Source: Acidobacteriota bacterium (GTDB lineage Bacteria > Acidobacteriota > Blastocatellia > Pyrinomonadales > Pyrinomonadaceae). Taken from it: a stretch of 64,000 nt of DNA. The DNA is taken from assembly GCA_020199775.1 (NCBI GenBank), contig JAIVJZ010000002.1:124001-188000 (forward strand). Reading direction: 5' to 3'. Below the pieces are notes generated by a model. The model searched no databases. It was not told where the DNA came from and saw only the letters and a list, made by a program, of their open reading frames with translations. The translations under genes were made by a program, and so were the position numbers. Positions 36,135 to 46,958 of this stretch are shown piece by piece (position 1 is the first letter of the stretch; each line of letters opens with the position of its first letter).

Positions 36135-36245
36135 CCCTCACACCCGACACTCCTCCCGAAGAGGAGCATCCCAACAGTCTGAACTGCAAAGCGTTAGGCG
36201 TCCATTTTACGCAACAGCCGTCATAAGTGACAAGCCGAAAAAAAG

Positions 36246-36329
36246 TAAATCGTGAATCGCAAATCGTAAATAGAGGAAAATCGGCCTCTTTCTATTCACG
36301 ATTGACGATTCACGACCTACGATTCACGG
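36246..36329 (-). terminator. Heptad-periodic hairpin H3, rho terminator
   Basis: Left arm 36251-36276 pairs with 36285-36314, and AAT recurs every 7 bp (AATCGTG, AATCGCA, AATCGTA, AATAGAG). On the minus strand the hairpin is followed by ATTTACTTTTTTT, a good terminator tail for rho. Confidence 0.82.
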
Positions 36330-36334
36330 CTTTT

Positions 36335-37762
<1,428 letters not shown>

Positions 37763-38135
37763 TTCTCTTTTCTCTGTTTAGTGCGGACGCCGTTGTGTGT
37801 GTGCGTAAGCCGCATGTTCTAACCAAGAGTTGTGTCCAACTCTTGTCGTGTTACTGTCAATGAGATTGAATTGCCTGCGGACTTAGAAGCCGCGTATGAA
37901 TTAAATCCTTAAATGATGTCGGGAATGATGCCTCAGGTGCGCGAAGGCTTACGCCCGCGGCGCAGGAGTGGCGATGTTTCCGGCGGTTATACTTGCGAGG
38001 TGGTTGGCGAATCCTCAGCGAACGTCTCGCATCCCGTAAAAGTTAAACGAATTATTCTGTGCGAGCAAAGTTCTAACGTATCGCTTAGATGCCGTCAAGA
38101 CCCGCAGGGTCGCCTCGCGGCGACGATTCGACTTT
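37763..38135. other. 373-bp intergenic region, rho leader and engB trailer
   Basis: No convincing gene. Next to the engB end are two small hairpins, GACCC-GCA-GGGTC at 38099-38111 and CGCC-TCGC-GGCG at 38112-38123, without a T-run. The remainder, relatively AT-rich near 37850-37920, is expected to hold the rho promoter and leader, but no clear -35/-10 pair was found. Confidence 0.4.
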
Positions 38136-38744
38136 TCAACTGGGGGAGTGTGAGACAGTTATGGCCTCTTCGATGGCGCGCCAGACGCGTTCGCGCCCAT
38201 ATCCCGTGACGGCAGAGTAAGCGACGACCTCGCCCTCACCCGCCGTTGTTGCGCCTAAAATTTCCCGCGCGCGCCCGATATTTTTGCGCAACTCGTTTTG
38301 CGAGAGCTTGTCGGATTTCGTCGCAACCGTCAGGTGCGGCTTCGCATAAGCCGTCAGCCATTCACGAAGTTGCAAGTCCAATTTAGAGGGATCGTGGCGC
38401 GAATCTACGATTTGAATTGATAACACAAGCGACTCGCGCTTGGCAAGGTAAGTCGTCACAATTTCGCCCCACGACTCGCGAATCGCGCGCGGCACGCGGG
38501 CGTAGCCGTAGCCCGGCAGGTCTACGAAATGGAAGCGGCGGTTGATGAGGAAGAAGTTGAGCGCCTGCGTGCGCCCCGGCGTCGAGGAGGTGCGCGCCAG
38601 ACCTTTGACGCCCAGAAGCGAGTTGATCAAACTCGACTTCCCGACGTTCGACCGGCCGACGAATGCCACCTCCGGCAATCCCGTCCGCGGCCAGTCCGGC
38701 TCGCCGAACGAACTCTTGACGAATTCCGCGCTCGTGATCTTCAT
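38136..38744 (-). CDS. engB: Ribosome biogenesis GTP-binding protein EngB/YsxC
   Basis: 202-aa GTPase for 50S subunit assembly. G1 FVGRSNVGKSSL; G2 region TSSTPGRTQALNFF; G3 VDLPGYGYARV; G4 VATKSDKLS; G5 YSAVTGYG. ATG 38744 (MKITSAEFVKSSFGEPDWP) is the start that fits the family; a longer frame adds 13 residues read purely from heptad repeat H4, which ends at the start codon. No ribosome site other than the repeat itself is visible. Confidence 0.95.
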   Translation of the reverse strand: MKITSAEFVKSSFGEPDWPRTGLPEVAFVGRSNVGKSSLINSLLGVKGLARTSSTPGRTQALNFFLINRRFHFVDLPGYGYARVPRAIRESWGEIVTTYLAKRESLVLSIQIVDSRHDPSKLDLQLREWLTAYAKPHLTVATKSDKLSQNELRKNIGRAREILGATTAGEGEVVAYSAVTGYGRERVWRAIEEAITVSHSPS

Positions 38745-38754
38745 GAAAGTTTCA

Positions 38755-38831
38755 GGTTTCAAGTTTAAGGTTTCAAGTTTCAAACCGAAGAACTTTTCGG
38801 TCTTAAGATTTGAAACCTGAAACTTGAAACC
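38755..38831. repeat. Heptad-periodic hairpin H4, upstream of engB
   Basis: GGTTTCAAGTTT-type left arm pairs with a right arm of GAAACCT, GAAACTT words repeating every 7 bp; the outer 21 bp match with one mismatch. It fills the gap between the conserved hypothetical gene and engB, with one arm running nearly into the engB ATG. Confidence 0.85.
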
Positions 38832-38836
38832 GACAA

Positions 38837-39322
38837 TTATTTCGAGGTCGCGCCGGAAGCGGTTTGAGTCGGCTGCTCGTCGGCCGGAGTTTTGGGTGCG
38901 GCGGCCGCGGCGCGGCGCGCCGCCATGTTTTTCGACATCTCACGCATCTTGGCGAGCCGCTCCTTGGCGTTCGACGAGCGCATCACGAGTTGTTCGAGAT
39001 GCGTCCACATCTGCGGGCCGAAGGTCGCACGCAGTTCCTCGATGAACGGCTCGAACTTGGCATAGTAGAAGAAGTGTTCGCCGTTGGCGTCGTTGAACAT
39101 CTTCTCGTCAATCGCGCCGTTGTTGACGAGCGAGGCGGCCATGTCCCAGTACGACATCACCATGCGGAGGTAGGCGTTGTGCTCGCCCGTGGCGACGTCC
39201 ATGATGTCCTGCAAACTTTCCGGGTTGAACGCGGCCATCCACGAGCGCGCCTTGCGCATCGTCTCCTCGCGGCGCAGATCATAGAGCTTTAGAATCAAGT
39301 CTGCGTCTTCATATTTGCCCAT
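38837..39322 (-). CDS. Conserved hypothetical protein
   Basis: 161-aa soluble, mostly helical protein (MGKYEDADLILKLYDLRREETMRKARSWMAAFNPESLQDIMD...YLRMVMSYWDMAASLVNNGAIDEKMFNDANGEHFFYYAKFEPFIEELRATFG) with an Ala/Thr-rich disordered tail. AAGGAG lies ten bases before ATG 39322. Its globular look and position between lon and engB argue for a true gene. I do not recognise the family with confidence. Confidence 0.72.
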   Translation of the reverse strand: MGKYEDADLILKLYDLRREETMRKARSWMAAFNPESLQDIMDVATGEHNAYLRMVMSYWDMAASLVNNGAIDEKMFNDANGEHFFYYAKFEPFIEELRATFGPQMWTHLEQLVMRSSNAKERLAKMREMSKNMAARRAAAAAPKTPADEQPTQTASGATSK

Positions 39323-39366
39323 GCGGAATTTTCTCCTTGAGTCTAGAGGTGGGGATGAGAGAAAGT

Positions 39367-39450
39367 ATGAAGGCGGAACGATGAACGATGAACTAAAAAC
39401 AACTCAATCTCTTGAATGTTTTAATTCATCGTTTATCGCTCCGCCTTCAT
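39367..39450. repeat. Heptad-periodic hairpin H5, after lon
   Basis: Arms 39367-39397 and 39420-39450 pair at 28 of 31 positions. AA recurs exactly every 7 bp on the left (GAAGGCG, GAACGAT, GAACGAT, GAACTAA). Probably ends the lon transcript or separates it from the next gene. Confidence 0.88.
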
Positions 39451-39457
39451 CGTCGGA

Positions 39458-41890
39458 TTAGTCTGCCATGGTCGGCGTGCTTTGCGAGGGCGGTTCGGTT
39501 GACCAGATGGGCGGTTGCGCCGTGTCCACGGTCGCGCCGTCGGTCGGGCAGGCGTCTTCGAGCGCGAGCGTGAGCACTTCGTCAATGGTTTCGACGAAAT
39601 GGACGCCGATCGCGGCGCGCACTTCTTCGGGCACTTCCGCCAAGTCCTTCTCGTTCTCTTTCGGCAGGATCAGCGTCGTGACGCCGACGCGGTGCGCGGC
39701 GAGCATCTTCTCTTTGATGCCGCCGACGGGCAGCACCTTGCCGCGCAGGGTGATCTCGCCCGTCATCGCCACGTCCTTGCGGACGGGGACGCGCGTTAGG
39801 GCGGAGGCCATCGCGGTGGCGAGCGTGACGCCCGCCGAGGGGCCGTCTTTCGGGATCGCGCCTTCGGGAATGTGGACGTGCAGGTCGCGCTTGCGGATAT
39901 GGTCGAGACTCACCCCGATGCGTTCGGCGCGCGCCTTGACGCAGGTGAGCGCGGCCTGCGCCGACTCCTGCATGACCTCGCCGAGTTTGCCGGTGAGCCG
40001 CACCCCGCCGCGCCCGTTCGTGAGGGTCGCTTCGATCTGCAAGACTTCGCCGCCCACCTCCGTCCACGCGAGCCCGAGCGCAAGGCCGATCTCGCTTTCG
40101 GTCGCCGCAACTTGCTGGCGAAACCTGACGGAGCCGAGCATTTCGCGCACGCGTTCCGGCGTGACGATCTCTTTGAACTCCTCGCCCTTGTTCTCGCCCA
40201 CGAGTTTGCGCGCCACCTTGCGGCAGCACGAACCGATTTCGCGTTCGAGATTACGCACGCCCGCCTCGCGCGTGTACGAGCGGATGATTTCGAGCAAACC
40301 TTCGTCCGTGAACTCGACCTGCTCGGCCTTCAGCCCGCTGCCTTCCGCCTGCTTGGCGACGAGATGGCGGCGCGCGATCTCCAGTTTCTCGCGCTCCGTG
40401 TAGCCGGAGAGGCGCAAGATTTCCAGACGGTCTTGCAGCGCGGGCGGGATCGTGTGGAGCACGTTCGCCGTCGCGATGAAGAAGACTTTGGAGAGGTCGT
40501 ATTCAACGTCGAGGTAGTGATCCTGAAACGAGTTGTTCTGTTCGGGGTCTAACACTTCGAGCAAGGCCGAGGAAGGGTCGCCGCGAAAGTCCGCGCCGAG
40601 TTTGTCCACTTCGTCCAAGAGGATGCAGGGGTTGGTCGTGCCCGCCTTCTTCATCATCTGGATGATCTGGCCGGGCAGCGCGCCGATGTAAGTGCGGCGG
40701 TGGCCGCGTATCTCCGCCTCGTCACGCACGCCTCCGAGAGAGAGGCGCACGAACTTTCTGCCGGTCGCACGCGCGATGGATTTGCCGAGGCTCGTCTTGC
40801 CCACGCCCGGCGGGCCGACGAAACAGAGGATCGACCCCTTAGGGTTCTTGACGAGTTGGCGCACGGCCAAGTGTTCGAGGATGCGATCCTTGATCTTCTC
40901 AAGCCCGTGGTGGTCTTCGTTCAAAATCTCTTCGGCCTTGTTGAGGTCTTTGATCTCTTTCGACTTCTGCTTCCACGGCACGCTCAGCAGCCAGTCGATG
41001 TAGGTGCGCGAGACCGTGCCCTCGGCGGACATCGGCGGCATCGCTTCGAGGCGGTGCAGTTCTTGCATGGCCTTCTCTTTGGCCTCTTCGGTCATGCCCG
41101 CGTCCTCGATCTTCTTGCGCAAATCCTCCACCTCGGCCTTCTCGTCCTTGCGTCCGAGTTCCTTGTGGATGGCCTTGATCTGCTCGTTCAGGTAATACTC
41201 TTTCTGCGCCTTCTCCATCTGCCGCTTGACGCGCGCCTGAATCGTGCGGTCGAGTTGTCGCTTGTCGACTTCGGTCTCAAGGATTTCGACCAGACGTTGC
41301 ATGCGGTTGTGGACGGAGAAGATTTCCAGTAAGCCCTGTTTGTCTTCGACCGTGATGCGCAACTGCGACGCGAGCGTGTCGATCAGGTGCGAAGGGTCTT
41401 GGTTGCGCATGGCCTGTTGCAGCGCGTCGGTTTGCGCTTCGGGCGCGAGGCGCAGGTGCTGCTCGATGAGTTGGTGGATGCGCTGCGTGAGGGCTTCGAC
41501 GCGCTGGCCGGATTCGAGCGCGGAGGGCGCGCGGCGCACGGTGGCCGTGAACGCGCCGTTGTCGTTCTCCACGCGAATGGTCGTCGCGCGCTCGCGCCCC
41601 TCGACGACCACTTTCGTCTGCCCGTTCTCCAACTTCTGCGCTTGCAGGATGCGCGCGATTGTCCCGACGCCGTAAATCTCCGCCGGCGTGGGTTCGTCAA
41701 TCGAGGCGTCGTGCTGCGTGGCGAGGAAGATCGTGCGGTCGGAGGCGAGAGCCTGTTCGAGCGCGCGGATCGAGCCGGGGCGACCGATCTTGAACGCGAC
41801 CTTCGTGAACGGGAAGATCACGACATCACGGATCGGAACCATCGGGTAGCTGACGATGTCTGAAGGAGTGCGGTCTGAATATTCTTCCAT
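39458..41890 (-). CDS. lon: ATP-dependent endopeptidase La
   Basis: 810-aa AAA+ serine protease that degrades misfolded and regulatory proteins. N-domain ([30 protein letters not shown]), coiled middle, Walker [18 protein letters not shown], Walker [11 protein letters not shown], sensor region KVFFIATAN. The protease site KDGPSAG gives nucleophile Ser685, with Lys728 in GGIKEKML as partner. Last gene of a tig-clpP-clpX-(lprI-like)-lon cluster on the minus strand. The C-terminal 30 residues are Pro/Thr-rich, longer than in E. coli Lon. Confidence 0.97.
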   Translation of the reverse strand: MEEYSDRTPSDIVSYPMVPIRDVVIFPFTKVAFKIGRPGSIRALEQALASDRTIFLATQHDASIDEPTPAEIYGVGTIARILQAQKLENGQTKVVVEGRERATTIRVENDNGAFTATVRRAPSALESGQRVEALTQRIHQLIEQHLRLAPEAQTDALQQAMRNQDPSHLIDTLASQLRITVEDKQGLLEIFSVHNRMQRLVEILETEVDKRQLDRTIQARVKRQMEKAQKEYYLNEQIKAIHKELGRKDEKAEVEDLRKKIEDAGMTEEAKEKAMQELHRLEAMPPMSAEGTVSRTYIDWLLSVPWKQKSKEIKDLNKAEEILNEDHHGLEKIKDRILEHLAVRQLVKNPKGSILCFVGPPGVGKTSLGKSIARATGRKFVRLSLGGVRDEAEIRGHRRTYIGALPGQIIQMMKKAGTTNPCILLDEVDKLGADFRGDPSSALLEVLDPEQNNSFQDHYLDVEYDLSKVFFIATANVLHTIPPALQDRLEILRLSGYTEREKLEIARRHLVAKQAEGSGLKAEQVEFTDEGLLEIIRSYTREAGVRNLEREIGSCCRKVARKLVGENKGEEFKEIVTPERVREMLGSVRFRQQVAATESEIGLALGLAWTEVGGEVLQIEATLTNGRGGVRLTGKLGEVMQESAQAALTCVKARAERIGVSLDHIRKRDLHVHIPEGAIPKDGPSAGVTLATAMASALTRVPVRKDVAMTGEITLRGKVLPVGGIKEKMLAAHRVGVTTLILPKENEKDLAEVPEEVRAAIGVHFVETIDEVLTLALEDACPTDGATVDTAQPPIWSTEPPSQSTPTMAD

Positions 41891-41931
41891 AAAACTGCTA
41901 CTTCTTTCGCCGGAAACTGCGTAAACGTGAA

Positions 41932-41958
41932 GGGCGAGCCGCTCATTGCCGCTCGCCC
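41932..41958 (-). terminator. Hairpin between the LprI-like gene and lon
   Basis: GGGCGAGC and GCTCGCCC pair perfectly (8 bp) around an 11-nt loop, about 108 bp after the LprI-like stop and 42 bp before lon. Weak as a terminator because no T-run follows on the minus strand. Confidence 0.4.
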
Positions 41959-42065
41959 AGTTTGCGAACTAAACTGAATTGTAAACGATTTCGCCGGGTC
42001 GCGCCACTGACCTTTAGAAATCACGCCGCCGCCACAGACGCGCTTTCCCAAACCCTCACGGTCAA

Positions 42066-42542
42066 CTACTGCTCCGTCTGCTCCCGTAAAATCTCCTGAA
42101 GGTGTCTGGCGCGCGCCGCCGTCACTTTTGCCAGACAAAAACTGTAGACCATCGGGTAGATCGAGCCGCCCTTGTTGCCGATGCTCTCGTAGTCGCACTG
42201 CGCGTCGCGAAACTCGATCCACGCCAGTTGCGCGGCGCGGAGTTGCGCGCGCTCCGCCGTCCCGGTCTCTTTCATCAACTCCCGGTAGACTTTGTTCAAC
42301 TCGGCGTCGGCGCGGTCGCGCGCGCGGGCGGCGCACCCGTTCAACTCGGACTGCGTGCGTGCGCCGGGGCACGGGTCTTCGCGGTCAACGTCATCCGGGT
42401 CGGCCTGCGCCGTCGTCGTCGCCGGAGGAGGAGCCTGCGCCGCGGGCTGGGTCGCCGCCGCTCCTGCTTGCGCCCGCGCCGCGCCCGCACAAAAAAGTGA
42501 GAGCAGGAGTGCGAACACTCCTGCTCCGAATTTCTTCGACAT
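42066..42542 (-). CDS. Exported LprI-like (DUF1311) protein
   Basis: 158 aa. Signal peptide residues 1-24 (FALLLSLFCAGAARAQ), Ala/Gln/Pro-rich linker, then the LprI domain at about 55-150: DREDPCPGARTQSELNGCAARARDRADAELNKVYRELMKE, ERAQLRAAQLAWIEFRDAQCDYESIG and the last Cys in SFCLAKVTAARARHLQEIL. Paired Cys form the family's disulfides. Homologues inhibit lysozyme (M. tuberculosis LprI), a role only inferred here. Start ATG 42542 rather than an adjacent TTG. Confidence 0.85.
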   Translation of the reverse strand: MSKKFGAGVFALLLSLFCAGAARAQAGAAATQPAAQAPPPATTTAQADPDDVDREDPCPGARTQSELNGCAARARDRADAELNKVYRELMKETGTAERAQLRAAQLAWIEFRDAQCDYESIGNKGGSIYPMVYSFCLAKVTAARARHLQEILREQTEQ

Positions 42543-42600
42543 CAATTAAGGATTCCTTTCGCTCGGGCGGGGAAGAGAATCGAACTCCGGCCGGGCGCGC

Positions 42601-43845
42601 TCAGGCGGCGGCGTCGTCCACGCCCGTCAGGGCTTCGCCGGGGACGGCGCGGCGGCGTTCGACCATCTCGCTCGTGATGACAAACTCCTTGATGCGCTTC
42701 TGCGAGGGGAGCGTGTACATCGAGTCGAGCAGCAACTCTTCCATGATCATCATCAGGCCGCGCGCGCCCACCTTGCGTTCGACCGCCTGTCGCGCGATGG
42801 CCTTGAGCGCGTCGTCCGTGAAGCGCAACTTGACGTTGTCGTACTCGAACTTCTTCTGGTACTGCTTGACGAGCGCGTTCTTCGGCTCGGTCAGGATACG
42901 CATGAGCGCGTCCTCGTCGAGTTCGTTGAGGACTCCCAACACGGGGAGGCGGCCGACGAATTCGGGGATCAGGCCGTAACGCACCAAATCTTCCGGCTGC
43001 GCCGTCGCCATCGCCTCGGCGTAACGCTCTTTGCTGTCTTTGACCTCGGCGCGGAAGCCGAACGACTTGTTGCGCATGCGCCGCTCGATCACTTTCTCCA
43101 AACCGACGAACGCGCCGCCGCAGATGAAGAGAATGTTGGTGGTGTCAATCGGGAAGAACTCCTGATGCGGGTGCTTCCTGCCGCCCTGCGGCGGGACGTT
43201 GGCGACCGTGCCTTCGAGGATTTTCAACAACGCCTGCTGCACGCCCTCGCCCGACACGTCGCGCGTGATGGAAGGGTTCTCGTCCTTGCGGCAAATCTTG
43301 TCGACTTCGTCGATGTAGATGATGCCCTGCTGCGCGCGCTCCACGTCGCCGTTGGCCGCCTGCAACAACTTGAGGATGATGTTCTCCACGTCTTCGCCGA
43401 CGTAGCCCGCTTCCGTCAGCGTCGTCGCATCGACGATGGTGAAGGGCACGGAGAGCATGCGCGCGAGCGTCTGCGCCAGCAAGGTCTTCCCCGTGCCGGT
43501 CGGCCCCATCAGGAGGATGTTCGACTTCTGAATCTCCACGTCCGAGCGGCGGCGCGCGATCTCGATGCGCTTGTAGTGCTGGTAGACGGCGACGGCCAGA
43601 CGCTTCTTCGTCTCGTCCTGCCCGATGACGTATTCGTCTAGGAAGTTTTTGATCTCGGAGGGTTTCGGCAGCGGCGGCCTTGTCGCGACGGCCTCGGCCT
43701 GCTGGTCGTCCGTGATGATCTCGTTGCAGATGTCAATACACTCGTTACAGATGTAGACCGTAGGGCCGGCAATGAGTTTCTTCACTTCGTTCTGCGACTT
43801 GCCGCAGAACGAACAGCGCAACGTGTCATCGGTTCGACGTACCAT
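42601..43845 (-). CDS. clpX: ATP-dependent Clp protease ATP-binding subunit ClpX
   Basis: 414-aa unfoldase. The zinc-binding domain has Cys11, Cys14, Cys33 and Cys36 (CSFCGKSQ ... [10 protein letters not shown]). Walker A GPTGTGKT at 114-121, Walker [11 protein letters not shown], the pore loop in [10 protein letters not shown] (GYVG), and the [27 protein letters not shown] segment are canonical. The ClpP-contacting IGF-type loop appears as [10 protein letters not shown]. It delivers substrates to ClpP, encoded just upstream. Confidence 0.97.
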   Translation of the reverse strand: MVRRTDDTLRCSFCGKSQNEVKKLIAGPTVYICNECIDICNEIITDDQQAEAVATRPPLPKPSEIKNFLDEYVIGQDETKKRLAVAVYQHYKRIEIARRRSDVEIQKSNILLMGPTGTGKTLLAQTLARMLSVPFTIVDATTLTEAGYVGEDVENIILKLLQAANGDVERAQQGIIYIDEVDKICRKDENPSITRDVSGEGVQQALLKILEGTVANVPPQGGRKHPHQEFFPIDTTNILFICGGAFVGLEKVIERRMRNKSFGFRAEVKDSKERYAEAMATAQPEDLVRYGLIPEFVGRLPVLGVLNELDEDALMRILTEPKNALVKQYQKKFEYDNVKLRFTDDALKAIARQAVERKVGARGLMMIMEELLLDSMYTLPSQKRIKEFVITSEMVERRRAVPGEALTGVDDAAA

Positions 43846-43999
43846 AGGCTTTAGGGGACTCCGTGCTTTCGAGGTTCAATCCAACTTCGAGTTGTCAAGT
43901 GACTTAAAACGGGCGGGCTTAACTGTCGTGTCTTGTGCCCGTGGACGGCGACGCGTTGGGGCGCGCTTCGGCTGCCGGGGAACTACTGTAGCATAAAAT

Positions 44000-44034
44000 A
44001 CCGGCGCGTTGATCTCACAATCAAACGCGCCGGT
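44000..44034 (-). terminator. Hairpin between clpP and clpX
   Basis: ACCGGCGCGTT and AACGCGCCGGT form an 11-bp stem, extended by GAT/ATC with one bulge. On the minus strand it comes after the clpP stop and is followed by ATTTTA. It may attenuate readthrough into clpX. Confidence 0.7.
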
Positions 44035-44044
44035 CAAAAAAAAA

Positions 44045-44629
44045 TTACTCGCGGTGGGTGATGACTTCGTCGATCAGCCCGTACTCTTTGGCCTGCACGG
44101 CCGACATGATGCGGTCGCGCTCCACGTCGCGCTCGACCTGATCGTAGTCCTGGCCGGAGTGCTTGGCGAGAATGTTCGAGGTCAACTCGCGCATGCGAAT
44201 GATCTCTTCGGCCATGATACGGATGTCCGAGGCCTGACCTTCCGCGCCGCCCGACGGCTGGTGAATGAGGATGCGCGAGTTGGGCAGCGCGAAGCGTTTG
44301 CCCTTCGCGCCCGCGGCCAGCAGGAGCGCGGCCATCGAAGCGCACTGCCCGACGCAGAGCGTCGAAACGTCGGCGCGGATAAACTGCATCGTGTCGTAGA
44401 TCGCCATCCCCGCCGTGATCGAACCGCCCGGCGAATTGATGTAGAGCGAGATGTCTTTCTCCGGGTCTTCCGCTTCGAGGAAGATCAGTTGCGCGACGAT
44501 TAAGTTCGCGATCTGATCGTCAATCGGCGTCGAGATGAAAATGATGTTGTCTTTGAGCAGGCGCGAGTAGATGTCGAAGGCGCGTTCGCCCCGCGACGTT
44601 TGCTCGACCACCATTGGGACTAAAGCCAT
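44045..44629 (-). CDS. clpP: ATP-dependent Clp protease proteolytic subunit
   Basis: 194-aa serine protease subunit. Catalytic triad: Ser98 (GQCASMA), His123 (LIHQP), Asp172 (VERD). [21 protein letters not shown] and [21 protein letters not shown] are standard. ATG 44629 ([31 protein letters not shown]) is chosen; the open frame extends 12 residues further, but those are encoded by a heptad array. Lies between tig and clpX. Confidence 0.97.
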   Translation of the reverse strand: MALVPMVVEQTSRGERAFDIYSRLLKDNIIFISTPIDDQIANLIVAQLIFLEAEDPEKDISLYINSPGGSITAGMAIYDTMQFIRADVSTLCVGQCASMAALLLAAGAKGKRFALPNSRILIHQPSGGAEGQASDIRIMAEEIIRMRELTSNILAKHSGQDYDQVERDVERDRIMSAVQAKEYGLIDEVITHRE

Positions 44630-44665
44630 AAACTTGAAACTCCAAACTCCGAAACCTGATGCCAA
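44630..44665. repeat. Single heptad array H10 directly before clpP
   Basis: AAAC recurs at 7, 7 and 8 bp (AACTTGA, AACTCCA, AACTCCG, AAACCTG). Unlike the other arrays it has no matching inverted arm, though CAAGTT and AACTTG at its ends can pair. It ends exactly at the clpP start codon. Confidence 0.65.
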
Positions 44666-44695
44666 GTTAAAAAATCAACGCCCGGCTCGTTCGGC

Positions 44696-46099
44696 TCACG
44701 AGTTTTCCGCTTCGCCGGGCCGAGTCTCACCGCCCTCGCCGTTCTCACCGTTCGGCTCGCTGGCGGTCGCGGCGGGCGGCGCGTCCTCACGCCATTCCTC
44801 TTCGCTCACGCGCGCGTTTTCGATGAGAAGATCGAGCGCCTTGCGGTGGCGCAATCTGTCGGCGATGCTACGTTCGCCTCCCTGCTTTGTCAAGGCAGCG
44901 CGCACCTGCTCTACGGACTGGCGCGCGCCCTCGGCAATCGCTTCGATCTCCTGTTCGATCTCCTCGTCCGTCGGCTCGATCTCTTCGGCGTCGGCGATGC
45001 GTTCGAGCAGGATCGAGCCGCGCAAATCCGTCGTGGCCTGCGCCTCCAACATGCCGTGCAAATTCTCCCAGTCCAACTCCTGACTGCGCGGATCCATCCC
45101 GCGCTGCATCATGTCGCGCACGGTCGATTCGAGGAGTCTGCGCGCCTGACTCTTGACGAGCGATTCGGGCACTTCAAACTCGTGCGCCTTGAGCAATTTC
45201 CCCATCAACTCGTCGCGCATCCGATGTTCCGACTCAAAGCGCGCGCGCTCCGTCAGGTTCTCGCGCAGCTTCGCGCGCAGGGTTTCGAGCGAATCGATCT
45301 CTTCGCCGAACGTCTTCGCCCACTCGTCGTCCGTCTCGGGCAACTCCTTGCGCCTGACGGCCGTCACCGTCGCCGTGTACTCGATCTCTTTGCCCGCCAG
45401 TCCGGGCGACGAAAAATCCTCCGGGTACTTCACGACGAAAGTTTTCACGTCGTCGGGCTTCGTGCCGGTGAGTTGCTCGTTGAAGTCCGCGAGCACGCCC
45501 TCGCCGCCGAGCACCACTTCCACGTCATCGGCCTTAACGTCCTCTTCCGCGGGCGGCTCGATGTAGCGGCCGGTGAAATTGACCGTCACCGTGTCGCCCG
45601 CCTCGGCCGGGCGATCCTCGACGGGTTGGAGCGAGGCCGACTGTTCGCGCAAATTTTCGAGCATCGCTTCGACCGTCTCGTCCGTCACGGGGCGCGTGCG
45701 CCGCGCGACTTCCAACCCCTTGTACTGGCCGAGCGCGACATCGGGCAGCACTTCGACGTCCGCGTGAATCGATAACGGCAGTTCGCCGAGTTTCTCCAAC
45801 GCCTCGTTGTTGTCGAAGTGGATATTCTCCGGCTCGCCGATGACGTTGAGCGCGTTCTCGCCTATCGCCTCGTTGATGGCCTGCGGCACGAGGTTCTGCA
45901 CCACCTCGCCGCGAATCTCGTTCTTGTAACGCTGGCGCACGACGGAGTTCGGCGCGCGCCCCTTGCGGAAGCCGGGCACGCTCACCGCCCCCGCGTAGCG
46001 TTCCGTCACCCGCTCCAACTCGGCGCGCACGTCCGAGGCGTCAATTTCGATCTTGAGTTCTTTCCGCGTCGGGGAAACGTCAACCACTTCTGTCTTCAT
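44696..46099 (-). CDS. tig: Trigger factor
   Basis: 467-aa ribosome-associated chaperone and prolyl isomerase. The ribosome-binding signature is SVPGFRKGRAPNSVV; the FKBP-like PPIase domain spans about 155-240 (EAGDTVTVNFTGRYI); the C-terminal helical domain contains EFEVPESLVKSQARRLLESTVRDMMQRGMD. It has a 40-residue acidic tail. ATG 46099 is the most likely start (MKTEVVDVSPTRKELKIEID); ATG 46105 adds two residues. First gene of the tig-clpP-clpX-lon group. Confidence 0.96.
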   Translation of the reverse strand: MKTEVVDVSPTRKELKIEIDASDVRAELERVTERYAGAVSVPGFRKGRAPNSVVRQRYKNEIRGEVVQNLVPQAINEAIGENALNVIGEPENIHFDNNEALEKLGELPLSIHADVEVLPDVALGQYKGLEVARRTRPVTDETVEAMLENLREQSASLQPVEDRPAEAGDTVTVNFTGRYIEPPAEEDVKADDVEVVLGGEGVLADFNEQLTGTKPDDVKTFVVKYPEDFSSPGLAGKEIEYTATVTAVRRKELPETDDEWAKTFGEEIDSLETLRAKLRENLTERARFESEHRMRDELMGKLLKAHEFEVPESLVKSQARRLLESTVRDMMQRGMDPRSQELDWENLHGMLEAQATTDLRGSILLERIADAEEIEPTDEEIEQEIEAIAEGARQSVEQVRAALTKQGGERSIADRLRHRKALDLLIENARVSEEEWREDAPPAATASEPNGENGEGGETRPGEAENS

Positions 46100-46208
46100 A
46101 AACATAAAAACCCGCGCCTTCGCCGACGTAAACTGGCTTGGCCGTGCGGGCATCCTTCCTCTGCAAAATTATAGAAATACGCAGTGCAAAATCGTCTCAA
46201 AACAGGAA

Positions 46209-46290
46209 TGCGAAAGGGGGGACTCGAACCCCCACCCCTTGCGGGACATGAGCCTAAATCATGCGCGTCTGCCAATTCCGCCACTTTCGC
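46209..46290 (-). tRNA. tRNA-Leu (anticodon TAG)
   Basis: 82 nt class II tRNA: acceptor GCGAAAG/CTTTCGC, anticodon loop TTTAGGC giving TAG, long variable arm (GTCCCGCAAGGGGT region), T arm GGGGGTTCGAGTCCCCC. CCA not encoded. Confidence 0.96.
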
Positions 46291-46321
46291 ATAATTTAAT
46301 ACCAACAGGCTTCGCTAGAAT

Positions 46322-46774
46322 TTAATTAGCGCGCCGATTTGCGCCCTTACCTGCATGATTATCCGTTAATGCATGACAGTTGGGACACAACAACTGTAGA
46401 TTCCGAAACCTATTATCGAAACGATCTCCGTTTACGTGATGAAGTTCTATCGGAATAGGCTCGCCTAGCCACTCTTCTTGTCCGCATCGTTCACAACATC
46501 TTTGCTTTAAACCATCTTCGAGCAATTTTAACTTAAGTCTATGACTGCTGATAAAACTGCCTCTATGCAGATAAGCTCGTGCGCCTTTCCGTGTGGGGCA
46601 AGATTTATAACCCTTGCCGCCCATATTGCCCGGATAGCTCAAGCCCATCTTGCCTAAATAACTCTCAAGCGTTATGGGCTTACAGCGAAGCTCGCGACAG
46701 ATAAAGGCTTTAGGTCGGTGTGTCGCGATCCAATGCTCAATCTCATCACGACGAGCAAGAATGTCTTTTCTCAT
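46322..46774 (-). CDS. HNH endonuclease, AT-rich insertion beside tRNA-Leu
   Basis: 150 aa. The C-terminal HNH domain is RCCERCGQEEWLGEPIPIELHHVNGDRFDNRFRNLQLLCPNCHALTDNH: zinc Cys pairs CERC and CPNC, catalytic LHH, and Asn in the NLQLL segment. The N terminus (DEIEHWIATHRPKAFICRELRCKPITLESYLGKMGLSYPGN) looks like a helix-turn-helix DNA-binding part, as in phage and homing-type HNH proteins. GC content is clearly below neighbours. It ends 31 bp upstream of tRNA-Leu on the same strand. Probably a mobile or phage-derived gene. Confidence 0.88.
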   Translation of the reverse strand: MRKDILARRDEIEHWIATHRPKAFICRELRCKPITLESYLGKMGLSYPGNMGGKGYKSCPTRKGARAYLHRGSFISSHRLKLKLLEDGLKQRCCERCGQEEWLGEPIPIELHHVNGDRFDNRFRNLQLLCPNCHALTDNHAGKGANRRAN

Positions 46775-46958
46775 GGCGCGAAAAAGGCTTTCCTTGTAAG
46801 CCAGTTAAGTTAATGGATAGAGTCGCGAAAGTCTAGCGAGCGACATTTAATCGGCGTCGCGTGCGAATCACATCGGTCGCATGCGGCTGCGGGCGCGTTG
46901 TGGCAAACTTGACGCGACGAGTAAACTCGCGTGAAGTCTAACTTGAGCGTGGGCGCAA

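Noticed and set aside
37913..38209. 98-codon open frame between rho and engB
   Set aside because: Overlaps the end of engB in antisense, has no ribosome site and a random-looking composition.
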